This document shows positions 16,915 to 25,381 of a stretch of DNA of 64,000 bases, piece by piece. Under the pieces are notes generated by a model. The model had not been told where the DNA came from. It saw only the letters and a list, made by a program, of their open reading frames with translations, and ran no database searches. Numbering within the stretch: the stretch's first letter is position 1; every line of letters starts with the position of its first letter. The stretch is from Paenibacillus sp. FSL K6-0276 (lineage in GTDB: Bacteria > Bacillota > Bacilli > Paenibacillales > Paenibacillaceae). Made by a program: the position numbers and the translations under genes. Where the stretch lies: positions 4,216,001 through 4,280,000 of the forward strand of contig NZ_CP150276.1 in the NCBI RefSeq assembly GCF_037977235.1, written 5' to 3'.

Positions 16915-17180
16915 TTAAAAACGATGATGGAACAAAGATACTGGAAGTCTTCAGAGAGCTGGTGGTTGGTGCAAACCGGTGACGAACAGATGTCTTTAGC
17001 GCTCCTGAGATATTGTATCGAACCTTAAAGTAGGTGCAATCGGATCAACTCCGTTACCAGTGTGGCCTTTGCAGGCCAATGAGGCTGCTTCTTCCAAGTT
17101 GCAGTGAATTAGGGTGGTACCACGAAGATAACTCTCGTCCCTTACTACGGCAGTAGTATGGGGGTCGGGAGTTTTTTTAT
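16915..17180 (+). ncRNA. T-box riboswitch, probably tRNA-Ser
   Basis: The leader carries the T-box consensus AGGGTGGTACCACG (17111-17124) with the antiterminator bulge that pairs with the tRNA acceptor end. It is followed by a terminator hairpin and T-run (17130-17179). The Stem I region has AGAGAG and GGTTGGTG elements. The likely specifier triplet is AGC at 16998-17000, immediately before GCTCCTGAG, and reads as a serine codon. This agrees with serA downstream. Uncharged tRNA-Ser would favour read-through. Confidence 0.9.
17130..17179 (+). terminator. T-box attenuator hairpin
   Basis: ACTCTCGTCCC pairs imperfectly with GGGGTCGGGAGT and is followed by seven T. It is mutually exclusive with the T-box antiterminator. 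Confidence 0.8.
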
Positions 17181-17391
17181 TTCCTAAATACCTTATTAAT
17201 ACTATCCATTTGCCCAAAGTTACCGATTTCGCGGCACTCCTGCACGCATCTTCTTTTATGCGACACCGCGTTGATCTACTATTATCACATGTTTTTTCTC
17301 TACTAGTTCGTGAATCTTCAGGTATTGTGGATTACCCTAAAGGGCGTCCTCGACATATAAAGCTTTTCAACTTTAAGGGGGATAAGAAACC

Positions 17392-18984
17392 ATGTTTAAA
17401 GTATTAGTATCGGATCCAATCAGTGATTTGGGCATTCAGCAATTGATGGACGCAGAAGATGTAGTTGTAGACAAAAAAACAGGCCTCAGCGAAGACGAAC
17501 TCATTGCAATTATCGGTGAATACGATGGCTTACTTGTCCGCAGTCAAACTACTGTAACAGACAAAATCATCGAAGCAGGAAAAAATCTAAAAGTAATTGG
17601 TCGTGCAGGTGTTGGTGTAGATAATATCAAACTGGATGCTGCAACAAAGTGTGGTGTTGTTGTAATCAATGCTCCTGATGGAAATACAATTACGACTTGT
17701 GAGCATGCTTTCGCAATGATGATGGCACTGGCTCGTCACATTCCACAAGCTTACGCGAAGACCATCGGGGGTACATGGGATAGAAAGACTTTCCTGGGCG
17801 TAGAGTTACGCGGCAAAACTTTGGGTGTACTCGGAATGGGCAGAATCGGTAGCGAAGTGGCTAAACGTGCCAAAGCTTTTGGTATGGAGATTCTTGCTTA
17901 CGACCCTTTCCTGACTGCAGAACGTGCTGAGAAACTCGAAGTAAAACAGGCTTCCGTTGACGATGTTGTTCGTGGCGCAGACTTCATTACTGTGCATACC
18001 CCACTTACTCCTGAAACACGTCATATGATTTCCCGTCCACAATTCGAAGTGATGAAAAAAGGAATGCGCATCATCAACTGTGCCCGTGGTGGTATTATTG
18101 ATGAAATGGCATTAGTAGAAGCTATAGATAATGGTATTGTTGCTGGCGCTGCATTCGACGTATTCGAGAAAGAACCGCCACAAGCAGATCATCCTTTCCT
18201 GTCTCACCCAAAAATCATCGTGACTCCTCACCTTGGCGCTTCTACGGTTGAAGCTCAAGAGAATGTGGCGATCGATGTTTCGGAGCAAGTGTTGCACATT
18301 CTGCGTAATGAACCGTTCATTAACGCTGTCAACATTCCTCCAGTGGCTCCAAGTGTAATGAATAAGCTTCAACCTTACTTCACGCTTGGTGAGAAACTGG
18401 GCAGCTTTGTTACCCAAATTACAGCTGCTGCTATCCGTGAAATCCATGTTGAGTACGCTGGGGATCTTTCAGATGTAGATACCCAGCCCCTAACCCGCTA
18501 CATTGTAAAAGGTGTGCTCTCCCGCCACTTTGCAGAGGACGTGAATATTGTAAACTCCATGCATTTGGCGAAAACACGCGACGTTAACGTAGTGATAACT
18601 AAAGCTTCCAAAACTAAGGGCTTTACCAATCTGATTACCGTTACTCTAAAAGCCGATCATGACCAAGAGTATCTTGTTGCCGGCACCCTGCTGCAAGGTT
18701 ATGGAGAACGGATTGTTCAAGTGAATAAGTTCCCAGTTGATATTGCTCCTGAAGGTCATCAAATCTTTGTATCCCATAACGACAAAGTAGGGATTATCGG
18801 ACTCGTGGGTACATTGCTTGGCGAGAACGATGTTAATATCGCCTCCATGCAAGTGGGACGTAAAATTGTTGGTGGCGCTGCAATCATGCTGCTGACCGTT
18901 GACAAAGCTGTTCCTAAGCATGTACTTGTGAAACTTGCTGGTTTACCAGAGATTAACACTGCTGAAGAAATCATCCTTCTTTAA
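17392..18984 (+). CDS. serA: D-3-phosphoglycerate dehydrogenase
   Basis: SerA oxidises 3-phosphoglycerate, the first step of serine synthesis. The 530-residue protein has the long type-1 layout: a split catalytic domain, NAD domain with GVLGMGRIG (about residue 146), catalytic Arg in CARGG and His in TPHLGAST, an intervening (ASB) domain (about 320-440) and a C-terminal ACT domain (about 455-530), where serine feedback inhibition occurs in related enzymes. AAGGGGG lies before the ATG. Regulation by the upstream T-box is clear from the leader. No serC or serB is adjacent. Confidence 0.96.
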   Translation: MFKVLVSDPISDLGIQQLMDAEDVVVDKKTGLSEDELIAIIGEYDGLLVRSQTTVTDKIIEAGKNLKVIGRAGVGVDNIKLDAATKCGVVVINAPDGNTITTCEHAFAMMMALARHIPQAYAKTIGGTWDRKTFLGVELRGKTLGVLGMGRIGSEVAKRAKAFGMEILAYDPFLTAERAEKLEVKQASVDDVVRGADFITVHTPLTPETRHMISRPQFEVMKKGMRIINCARGGIIDEMALVEAIDNGIVAGAAFDVFEKEPPQADHPFLSHPKIIVTPHLGASTVEAQENVAIDVSEQVLHILRNEPFINAVNIPPVAPSVMNKLQPYFTLGEKLGSFVTQITAAAIREIHVEYAGDLSDVDTQPLTRYIVKGVLSRHFAEDVNIVNSMHLAKTRDVNVVITKASKTKGFTNLITVTLKADHDQEYLVAGTLLQGYGERIVQVNKFPVDIAPEGHQIFVSHNDKVGIIGLVGTLLGENDVNIASMQVGRKIVGGAAIMLLTVDKAVPKHVLVKLAGLPEINTAEEIILL

Positions 18985-18994
18985 TCTATAATGA

Positions 18995-19036
18995 TAAAGA
19001 GGCCATTCCAGAATGTACTGGAGTGGCCTTTCTTTT
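18995..19036 (+). terminator. Terminator of serA
   Basis: AAAGAGGCCATTCCAG and CTGGAGTGGCCTTT arms end in TTCTTTT, 11 bp after the serA stop. Confidence 0.8.
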
Positions 19037-19056
19037 ATTTACGAACCTTGTTCTTC

Positions 19057-19890
19057 CTATATTATGAATGCGGGGATGGTCCTTCCATCGATATCGGTAA
19101 ATCCATACTTTTCAGCTAGCCTTCCAACCAGCTGCGGCTCACCGGACATGGACATAACCTCCGGATCAGCGGCCAGTGAAGCCACAGCTCGACCAATATA
19201 TGTCGTCGATTCACTCATTTTTAGCTCCTCGACTTCTTGCCAATGTTCCTCATCTGTATTCATGGCTTCTAGAACCGCTTCTGTTCTCATCCATCCAGGT
19301 GAAAGTGGAATAACCGCAATACCGTCATCTTTTAACTCCTTCGACAGACCGAAGGCCATACGTATAAGTGTATTTTTAGAAAGATCATAATAAAAGTTAC
19401 CTAAATATTTATAATCATCCCAAAATGTTGTATGGATAATTAGACCGCCAGTTTTTGCCTTGCGCATTAAGGGAATTGTGTAATAATTTGTGATCAACTG
19501 TGCTCTCACACCCGCATTAAACATATTATTCCAATGTGCTGTAGGTAACTCCCAAAAAGGCTTCTGCTCGATAGCTAAGTCATTGCCGCCCCATACATTA
19601 TTAACTAGAATATCGAGTCGGCCCTGCTCTTCAGTGATCTGACGGATCACCGCTTCTGTTTCCTGATCTTTCGTATGGTCACATCGTATTACCACACCAG
19701 ATCCTCCGCTCTCTTTTATTTCCCTAAGTACGCTATCTATGCTCCCCTTACGATGTTCTGTGGCGGATACATCTGTGGTTCTCCCTGTAATATAGACAAA
19801 AGCGCCTCTTCTTGCTAACTCTAAAGCGATCCCTCTACCAGCACCTCTGCTGCTCCCGGTAACCAGTGCGACTTTCCCTTTCAATATCAT
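19057..19890 (-). CDS. Short-chain dehydrogenase/reductase
   Basis: The 277-residue protein is a classical-type SDR oxidoreductase. It has the cofactor motif TGSSRGAGRGIA (about residue 12), NNVWGG (about 88) and an active-site region in which the usual YxxxK reads YDLSKN. ATG at 19890 is chosen because GAGGG lies just upstream; an ATG at 19911 lacks a site. It is divergent from a WYL-type regulator, which probably controls it. The substrate is unknown. Confidence 0.85.
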   Translation of the reverse strand: MILKGKVALVTGSSRGAGRGIALELARRGAFVYITGRTTDVSATEHRKGSIDSVLREIKESGGSGVVIRCDHTKDQETEAVIRQITEEQGRLDILVNNVWGGNDLAIEQKPFWELPTAHWNNMFNAGVRAQLITNYYTIPLMRKAKTGGLIIHTTFWDDYKYLGNFYYDLSKNTLIRMAFGLSKELKDDGIAVIPLSPGWMRTEAVLEAMNTDEEHWQEVEELKMSESTTYIGRAVASLAADPEVMSMSGEPQLVGRLAEKYGFTDIDGRTIPAFII

Positions 19891-19967
19891 AGCCCTCAAC
19901 CCTTTCAACATGATTTCAGATTTCAGTATTTTGTGATTATTCCTTACGTTTTATAAGTATAGCCCTT

Positions 19968-19992
19968 ATATATGACATCAACTGACATATAT
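19968..19992. promoter_or_regulatory. Imperfect inverted repeat, possible operator of the WYL regulator
   Basis: ATATATGaCA and TGaCATATAT half-sites flank a five-base centre in the intergenic region between the divergent SDR and regulator genes. AT-rich -10-like sequences overlap it on the plus strand. Operator function is inference from position and symmetry. Confidence 0.35.
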
Positions 19993-20064
19993 AATATAAT
20001 CATGTTTTAAGAAATGATTACTGGGTATCGTCCTAGGATTCATACGAGGAGGAATAGTAAACAA

Positions 20065-21021
20065 ATGAGAGCCGACCGCTTGTTATCTATACTGCTTCTG
20101 TTGCAAAAGCGTGGAAAAATGACTTCTCGCGAACTGGCCCAAACACTCGAAGTATCAGAACGAACTGTTTTTAGAGATATGGAAGCATTGAGTGCTTCAG
20201 GAATCCCTATTGTAGCTGAACGGGGGCGTGAGGGAGGTTGGATGCTTACAGAAGGGTACCGAACCTCCTTAACGGGTATGAAGCCACAAGAGATTGGTTC
20301 GCTGCTTCTGTCCGCAGACTCATCTTTAATGAAGGATCTAGGGATAGAAGACGATTACTCTTCAGCTGTTCTCAAACTGGAGGCTGCTTCCTCACATCGA
20401 ACTAGTAACCCAGCAAATTACCTAAGCCAGCGTATCCATATTGACGGTGCCAGTTGGCATCCTTCGGATGAGACTTATCCGTTCCTTTCTGTACTGCAGG
20501 GAGCTCTTTGGGAGGACCGTAAAGTAAAAATCACTTATCTCCGGAACGACGAGACAAAGGTCCGTTTCATTGAACCTCTGGGGCTAGTTGCAAAACGAGG
20601 AGTATGGTATGTCGTAGCCAAAAGCGAGGATGAACTGCGAACCTTTCGTGTGTCCAGATTAGTTAACGTTGAGGAGACCCATGAGTGGTTTAACAGGCCT
20701 GACGATTTTGATTTAAAGCGTTACTGGGAAGAGTCCACCACTGCCTTTAAAGCAGCGCTGCCCAAGTATCCGGTAAAACTAAGGGTTAGATCATCTGTCC
20801 TAAAAGAGTTGCAGCGTGAGAGATTCGTTACCATCCATTTGATAGAACCATCTAGCAACGATGAGTGGATGAACGTAGATGCTGAATTTAATACGATTGA
20901 GTCCGCCTGCCGTATAATACTCTCCTTTTCTCCCTCAGTTATTGTTATTGCTCCACAAGAACTTTTAGAGATGGTAAAGTCTGCTATCGCGATAATTTCC
21001 GCTATTTATGAGGATTTTTGA
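20065..21021 (+). CDS. HTH-WYL (YafY-family) transcriptional regulator
   Basis: The 318-residue protein has an N-terminal HTH_11 winged helix (residues 1-60; TSRELAQTLEVSERTVFRDM) and a WYL domain (about 140-300), a fold that senses small ligands or nucleic acid in this family. ATG at 20065 is chosen, with GAGGAGG twelve bases upstream. The divergent SDR gene and the inverted repeat between them suggest local autoregulated control. The ligand is unknown. Confidence 0.87.
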   Translation: MRADRLLSILLLLQKRGKMTSRELAQTLEVSERTVFRDMEALSASGIPIVAERGREGGWMLTEGYRTSLTGMKPQEIGSLLLSADSSLMKDLGIEDDYSSAVLKLEAASSHRTSNPANYLSQRIHIDGASWHPSDETYPFLSVLQGALWEDRKVKITYLRNDETKVRFIEPLGLVAKRGVWYVVAKSEDELRTFRVSRLVNVEETHEWFNRPDDFDLKRYWEESTTAFKAALPKYPVKLRVRSSVLKELQRERFVTIHLIEPSSNDEWMNVDAEFNTIESACRIILSFSPSVIVIAPQELLEMVKSAIAIISAIYEDF

Positions 21022-21144
21022 CATGAAATCTAAAGATCTACTCCTAAAAGAAGATTTATGTCAGTTCTTACTATAGACCAATCACCTTTAAATCCCATAT
21101 AATAACACCAATACATATTATTAATAAGGAGGACATTTATACCA

Positions 21145-22395
21145 ATGAACTGGATGCATAAACTTCCGTTAAAACAAAGAATTGTTGCCGGATGTTACCT
21201 CGTTGCCGCACTATTTGCCATTCCTGTTTTAGTTACTTTTATGATCTTAGGCAACATTATTTTAGGTATTGTTCTAATCGTTGTTCTTGCTGCCTTAACT
21301 TTACCCGTTGCCCGCTTTATCGAGGGAACGCTTACATCTTCTTTTGATGATATCGCGAATGTATCTCATAGTATTTCAAAGGGTGATTTTACTAGTAGAG
21401 CCGATGAGAATGGTTCTATGGGCGACGTGAGTCGTTCTTTTAATACTATGATTGACAAACTCAAGAAGATTTTGACAGAAGCATCACAAATCACTCGACA
21501 AGTTATGGATGCAAGCCGTGGAATCGAAGATAAGAATCAGAACTTGAAAATTGTCATGGCACAGGTAGCCTCTTCGTCCAATGAACTAGCTCTTGGTGCA
21601 AATGAGATATCTACGGATATCGCTGAAATGACAGAATCTATTAAAGATATTGAGAATAAAGTATCCAATTATACGAACTCAACGAAAGAAATGAACAGAC
21701 GTTCGATACATACCTTAGAACTTGTTGAACAAGGACGCCAATCCGTTGATACTCAAGCTGAAGGCATGCGTAAAAACATACAGGCTACTCAAAAAGTCGC
21801 TGACACCATCGAAGCCCTTTCTCAAAATGCTCGCGGAATTACGATGATCACAAAGACCATCACAGAGATCGCTGAGCAGACCAACCTCTTATCGCTTAAT
21901 GCTTCCATCGAAGCTGCTCGTGCCGGAGAACATGGTCGAGGATTTGCTGTTGTCGCACAGGAGGTTCGTAAGCTCGCTGAGGAATCAACGGCTTCAACGA
22001 AGGAAGTCTTTGGCTTAGTTCGGAGCATCGAAACTGATATTAAACAAGCGATTGACAATATCGCTATCAACGAAGAAGTCGTACAGGTACAGAATGAGAT
22101 GATCACTCAATCTGCTCATATCTTTGCTCAAATTGTGCAAAGTGTGCAGTATATTACCGAACAGATTTCTTCCTTCTCTGCTGAAAGTGATCTTATGTTG
22201 GAAAGTGCCTTGAAAATCTCAAGCGCAATAGAGAATATCTCTGCGATCACGCAGCAAACTGCTGCCGGCACCGAAGAAGTATCAGCCGCTATGAATGAAC
22301 AAATCAATGCCCTGCAATCCGTCGCAGAAGAAACTGAGAAAATGACTCAGGCTGTGTTTAATCTACAGAAGACGATCCATATTTTCAAGTTTTAA
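21145..22395 (+). CDS. Methyl-accepting chemotaxis protein without extracellular sensor
   Basis: The 416-residue chemoreceptor has two adjacent membrane helices (about residues 13-35 and 38-58) with almost no loop between them. A HAMP domain (about 58-112) and a cytoplasmic signalling helix bundle follow. The hairpin tip with conserved EQTNLLSLNASIEAARAGE is near residue 250. Lacking an external ligand domain, it may sense membrane state or cytoplasmic cues, as in some energy-taxis receptors (inference). It is a single gene with its own terminator, just upstream of the c-di-GMP riboswitch operon. Confidence 0.9.
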   Translation: MNWMHKLPLKQRIVAGCYLVAALFAIPVLVTFMILGNIILGIVLIVVLAALTLPVARFIEGTLTSSFDDIANVSHSISKGDFTSRADENGSMGDVSRSFNTMIDKLKKILTEASQITRQVMDASRGIEDKNQNLKIVMAQVASSSNELALGANEISTDIAEMTESIKDIENKVSNYTNSTKEMNRRSIHTLELVEQGRQSVDTQAEGMRKNIQATQKVADTIEALSQNARGITMITKTITEIAEQTNLLSLNASIEAARAGEHGRGFAVVAQEVRKLAEESTASTKEVFGLVRSIETDIKQAIDNIAINEEVVQVQNEMITQSAHIFAQIVQSVQYITEQISSFSAESDLMLESALKISSAIENISAITQQTAAGTEEVSAAMNEQINALQSVAEETEKMTQAVFNLQKTIHIFKF

Positions 22396-22424
22396 ATAAC
22401 TTTAAAATTGTGTAAACAAATCCA

Positions 22425-22463
22425 AAAACCGCTCCTAAGTTTTGACTTAGGGGCAGTTTTTTT
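22425..22463 (+). terminator. Terminator of the chemoreceptor gene
   Basis: AACCGCTCCTAAGT/ACTTAGGGGCAGTT hairpin followed by T7, 29 bp after the stop. Confidence 0.85.
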
Positions 22464-22528
22464 ATATCTATTATTTCATAGGTTGGACAAGATTTTCGTC
22501 AAAATTCGAGTTAATTTGCGAGAATATA

Positions 22529-22557
22529 TTGACAAAGGATCTCTAGGAATATATTGT
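22529..22557 (+). promoter_or_regulatory. Sigma-A promoter of the c-di-GMP riboswitch operon
   Basis: A perfect TTGACA is followed after 17 bases by TATTGT. Transcription would start about 30 bases before the aptamer. Confidence 0.65.
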
Positions 22558-22592
22558 AAAGGAAAATTCTTCTTATAAATTTTAAATTAATA

Positions 22593-22678
22593 TTGGCAAA
22601 ATCTTCGAAAGAGGATGACGCAAAACCATGGATCTACAGCCTCATTTTAATCCGAGGCCATGACAGCCAGGTTGCTGA
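22593..22678 (+). ncRNA. c-di-GMP-I (GEMM) riboswitch aptamer
   Basis: The GEMM-I landmarks occur in order: GGCAAA, a hairpin ATCTTC-GAAA-GAGGAT with a GNRA tetraloop, GACGCAAA, an ATCTA segment, a variable hairpin (GCCTC/GAGGC) and a 3' GACAGCCAGGTTGCTG. The base matching G20 of the Vc2 aptamer is G, which fits c-di-GMP rather than cGAMP recognition. A promoter lies upstream and a terminator hairpin downstream, before the thiamine-diphosphate enzyme gene. Confidence 0.88.
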
Positions 22679-22729
22679 AAACCAAGACGACTGAACTATT
22701 GTTCAGTCTCTATGGCGATTTATGCTACC

Positions 22730-22762
22730 AACCTGTGCCCTATTTCAGAGCACAGGTTTTCT
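22730..22762 (+). terminator. Expression-platform terminator of the c-di-GMP riboswitch
   Basis: A nine-pair stem AACCTGTGC/GCACAGGTT is followed by TTCT. Its 5' arm region CAACCTG (22729-22735) is exactly complementary to CAGGTTG (22668-22674) in the aptamer 3' strand. Ligand-bound aptamer would therefore release the terminator, giving an OFF switch (inference). Confidence 0.75.
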
Positions 22763-22802
22763 AATGTTTGATTTCAAAATAACAACTTGTGAGGTGTATT
22801 TT

Positions 22803-24437
22803 TTGAAGACAGTCGCAGATTACATGTCGGAAGCACTACGGAACCTTGGTGTTACCCATTCCTTTGGTATTATTGGCAAATCCATTTGTCCTATCGTTCT
22901 TAAAATGGTAGATTACGGTATTGAATTTATTCCTGGGAGACATGAAAGCAGTTCCGGCTTCGAAGCAGCTGGGTATGCGCTGAAAACTGGAAAACTAGGT
23001 GTGGCTTTTGGTACTTCTGGTCCTGGTGGAACAAACCTATTAACTGCAGCAGCACATGCTAAGGCCAACAACTTACCTGTCCTATTTATTACCGGCCATC
23101 AATCTATTAAAGAGCTAGGAATTCCCCAATGTCAGGACTCTTCCTCTTTTCTAGCTGATTTAGCTGATATGTTTAGACCAGCCACCTTATATAGCAAACT
23201 TATTGAACGTGGTGATCACTTTAGCACGATCTTTAATCATGCCATATCCATTGCTTTAAGCGGTAATCGCGGTCCAGTTCACCTTTGTATCCCCTTTGAT
23301 GTACAAACGGAATTGCTGGAGGAATGTAATATTGTAATCCCTGAACGCGAATCACTGGTTAGCCACGCTAATATCGACCGCGTACTTGATACTATTAATA
23401 ACTCAAAGAATCCAATAATTATCGCTGGTAAAGGAGTTAACCGCTCAGGAGCACATCATGAGCTAATTCAATTAGCGGAAACATTTAATATTCCTGTTGT
23501 TACATCTCCAGGTGGTAAAGGGGCTATAGCTTGGGATCATCCACTCTATCACGGTCCAATTGGAGTAGGCGGTTGTACCCATGGGGATGACTTACTGAAT
23601 AAAAGTGATCTATTTATCGTTCTCGGCTCACGTTTAAGTGACATGACTATTTGTAATCTTAAGCGGGAAAATCATCCCACAACATTAATTCAGTTTGATA
23701 GCGATCCGACCTTTGTCGGAAAAATATTGTTCTCTAAAACGATTCCAGTGACTGGAGATCTACGCGACAATCTAGTTTGCTATCTCAATCATATAGACAC
23801 GAACAACATCACGAAACGCGAAGCACCCACAAATGCCGATTATTCCGAAGAGCTTCCGATTTTACCAAGCCTTTCGCTTGCATCGGTCATGAGTACGATG
23901 AGTGATTTGATCCCCTATAACAGTACAGTCTTTGTTGATGATGGAAGCCACGGTTTCCATGCTGCGAAGTGGTTCAAGGTTAAGAAACCGGGCAGTTTTG
24001 TTTTCGATGCTTACTTTGCTTGTATGGGTAATTCCATCGGAATGGCGATTGGTGCAAAAGTAGCTGCTCCAGAAGAAACGATCTTCTGCATTACAGGAGA
24101 TGGCTGCTTTATGATGCTAGGCGCGGAGATTAATGCTGCTGTCTGCAAGGATATTCCTGTCATATTCATTGTTGTAAATAATAAACAGCTAGATATGGCT
24201 CTTAAAGGTATGGAAAAAACTACAGGGCGTATTGACGGAACTATCTACGAAGTCCCTATGGACGCTGTGAAGTTCGCAGAATCATTAGGCGCTACGGGCT
24301 ACAAATGTGAGACATCGGAAGAATTCGAAACAGCTATCAAGGACGCTGTTGCAATCAACCGTGTTGCCGTCATTGAACTGTTAACAAACCGTGATGAGGT
24401 CCCTCCGACTGCTCACCGTACTTTGAACCTAAATTAG
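22803..24437 (+). CDS. Thiamine-diphosphate-dependent enzyme, acetolactate-synthase-like
   Basis: The 544-residue protein has the three-domain layout of the acetolactate synthase/pyruvate oxidase family. The N-terminal domain carries the catalytic Glu in GRHESSSGFEAAGYA and FGTSGPGGTN; the central domain lies at about 190-330; the C-terminal cofactor domain has GDGCFMM...VVNN (about 440-465). TTG at 22803 is chosen, with GAGGTG six bases upstream; the region before it is riboswitch leader. Such enzymes decarboxylate 2-oxo acids and often join the product to an acceptor; the substrate here is unknown. The carboxymuconolactone-decarboxylase-like gene starts 9 bp downstream. No ilvN or ilvC is adjacent, which argues against branched-chain amino acid synthesis. 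Confidence 0.87.
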   Translation: MKTVADYMSEALRNLGVTHSFGIIGKSICPIVLKMVDYGIEFIPGRHESSSGFEAAGYALKTGKLGVAFGTSGPGGTNLLTAAAHAKANNLPVLFITGHQSIKELGIPQCQDSSSFLADLADMFRPATLYSKLIERGDHFSTIFNHAISIALSGNRGPVHLCIPFDVQTELLEECNIVIPERESLVSHANIDRVLDTINNSKNPIIIAGKGVNRSGAHHELIQLAETFNIPVVTSPGGKGAIAWDHPLYHGPIGVGGCTHGDDLLNKSDLFIVLGSRLSDMTICNLKRENHPTTLIQFDSDPTFVGKILFSKTIPVTGDLRDNLVCYLNHIDTNNITKREAPTNADYSEELPILPSLSLASVMSTMSDLIPYNSTVFVDDGSHGFHAAKWFKVKKPGSFVFDAYFACMGNSIGMAIGAKVAAPEETIFCITGDGCFMMLGAEINAAVCKDIPVIFIVVNNKQLDMALKGMEKTTGRIDGTIYEVPMDAVKFAESLGATGYKCETSEEFETAIKDAVAINRVAVIELLTNRDEVPPTAHRTLNLN

Positions 24438-24446
24438 GAGGTCACT

Positions 24447-24815
24447 ATGAAAGACAATGTAAACAGTGGTCTTAACCACTTCACGAATCTCTCAGGAGAC
24501 TACGGTGCTAAAGCACTGGCTCCGATTAAAGAACATTTCCCTGACTTGGCTGAATTTATTATGGGAAATGCTTACGGCGATATTTTTCAACGTAACACCA
24601 TTGAAGCTGACTGGAAGGAAATCGCAGTTATCTCTTCTCTGATTGCGATGGGTCAGTTCGATCAATTGGGTGTTCATTATGTCATGGCTCTTCGTGTAGG
24701 AGTTACTGTAGAACAACTCAAAGGTATTCTATTACACTTAGTACCCGCTATAGGGGCACCTAGAATCATCACGGCTTTTAATATCCTTCTCGAAACGATT
24801 GAAGAAATTCAGTAA
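24447..24815 (+). CDS. Carboxymuconolactone decarboxylase/AhpD-like protein
   Basis: The 122-residue all-helical protein matches the CMD family core (WKEIAVISSLIAMG..., then GVHYVMALRVGVTVEQLKGILLH). It lacks the CxxC pair of AhpD peroxidase-type members, so it is of the gamma-carboxymuconolactone decarboxylase kind or a non-redox relative. It starts 9 bp after the thiamine-diphosphate enzyme with AGGAGG upstream, so both are surely co-transcribed under the c-di-GMP riboswitch. Pairing with a 2-oxo-acid enzyme suggests further processing of its product (inference). Confidence 0.78.
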   Translation: MKDNVNSGLNHFTNLSGDYGAKALAPIKEHFPDLAEFIMGNAYGDIFQRNTIEADWKEIAVISSLIAMGQFDQLGVHYVMALRVGVTVEQLKGILLHLVPAIGAPRIITAFNILLETIEEIQ

Positions 24816-24845
24816 TTATTGGTTCGACACATTTCGACTTTATTA

Positions 24846-24875
24846 TTGCATATCAAAGATTTATATGCCTATAAT
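24846..24875 (+). promoter_or_regulatory. Possible promoter of the STAS-like gene
   Basis: TTGCAT and a perfect TATAAT are separated by 18 bases in the 196-bp gap before the gene at 25012. If active, that gene can be transcribed without the riboswitch. Confidence 0.45.
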
Positions 24876-25011
24876 AGAGTTAAAATATTCCAATATATGC
24901 TGTGTATTGTCGAAACTTGACGTTAAAAACAGTTTATATGGATATTCACATGACTGTAAATTACAGTCAAACTATTTCTAGAAAAATTCAAATTATGGGA
25001 GAGATTTAGAC

Positions 25012-25362
25012 ATGGGACAATTTATTTTGAAGACAGACACTACTAAAAAAGTAATCAATATTGAGCTGGAAGGAACATTTTCTGAAGAAGATGGCCTGAA
25101 ATCCATCCAAGCTTATCAACAAACTATCAATCCTATCAATCCAGTAGACTATGAATTGCAAATCGACTGCAGAAAGCTTAACGTAACAGCACCTGATGTT
25201 GTACCTCTTTTGGAAGGTTGCTTTGTAATGTTTAAGAATGATGGATTTGTAAAAGTAAATCTAACGCTTGAGAATAACCCAATCCTTAAAATGCAACTAG
25301 CTCGTCTAGGCCGTAAAGCCGGACTCGATAACATCGAGATCATTTCTATCGTTACAGTTTAG
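25012..25362 (+). CDS. Small STAS-like protein, unknown role
   Basis: The 116-residue soluble protein alternates beta strands and helices (INIELEGTF..., YELQIDCRKL..., VKVNLTLE...) in a manner recalling STAS/SpoIIAA-like folds, but no phosphorylatable Ser signature is obvious, so the assignment is weak. GGGAGAG precedes the ATG. It sits between the CMD-like gene and the KAS III-like gene with its own probable promoter, and is followed by a dispersed hairpin repeat. A supporting role in the neighbouring pathway is inference from position. Confidence 0.5.
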   Translation: MGQFILKTDTTKKVINIELEGTFSEEDGLKSIQAYQQTINPINPVDYELQIDCRKLNVTAPDVVPLLEGCFVMFKNDGFVKVNLTLENNPILKMQLARLGRKAGLDNIEIISIVTV

Positions 25363-25381
25363 TACTTCACTTATCTTAAAA

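Noticed and set aside
17210..17407. 65-residue frame between the T-box and serA
   Set aside because: It overlaps the serA start, lacks a ribosome binding site and lies in a leader region.
24799..24981. 60-residue frame after the CMD-like gene
   Set aside because: It begins inside the CMD-like gene, has no site, and covers a promoter-like sequence of the next gene.
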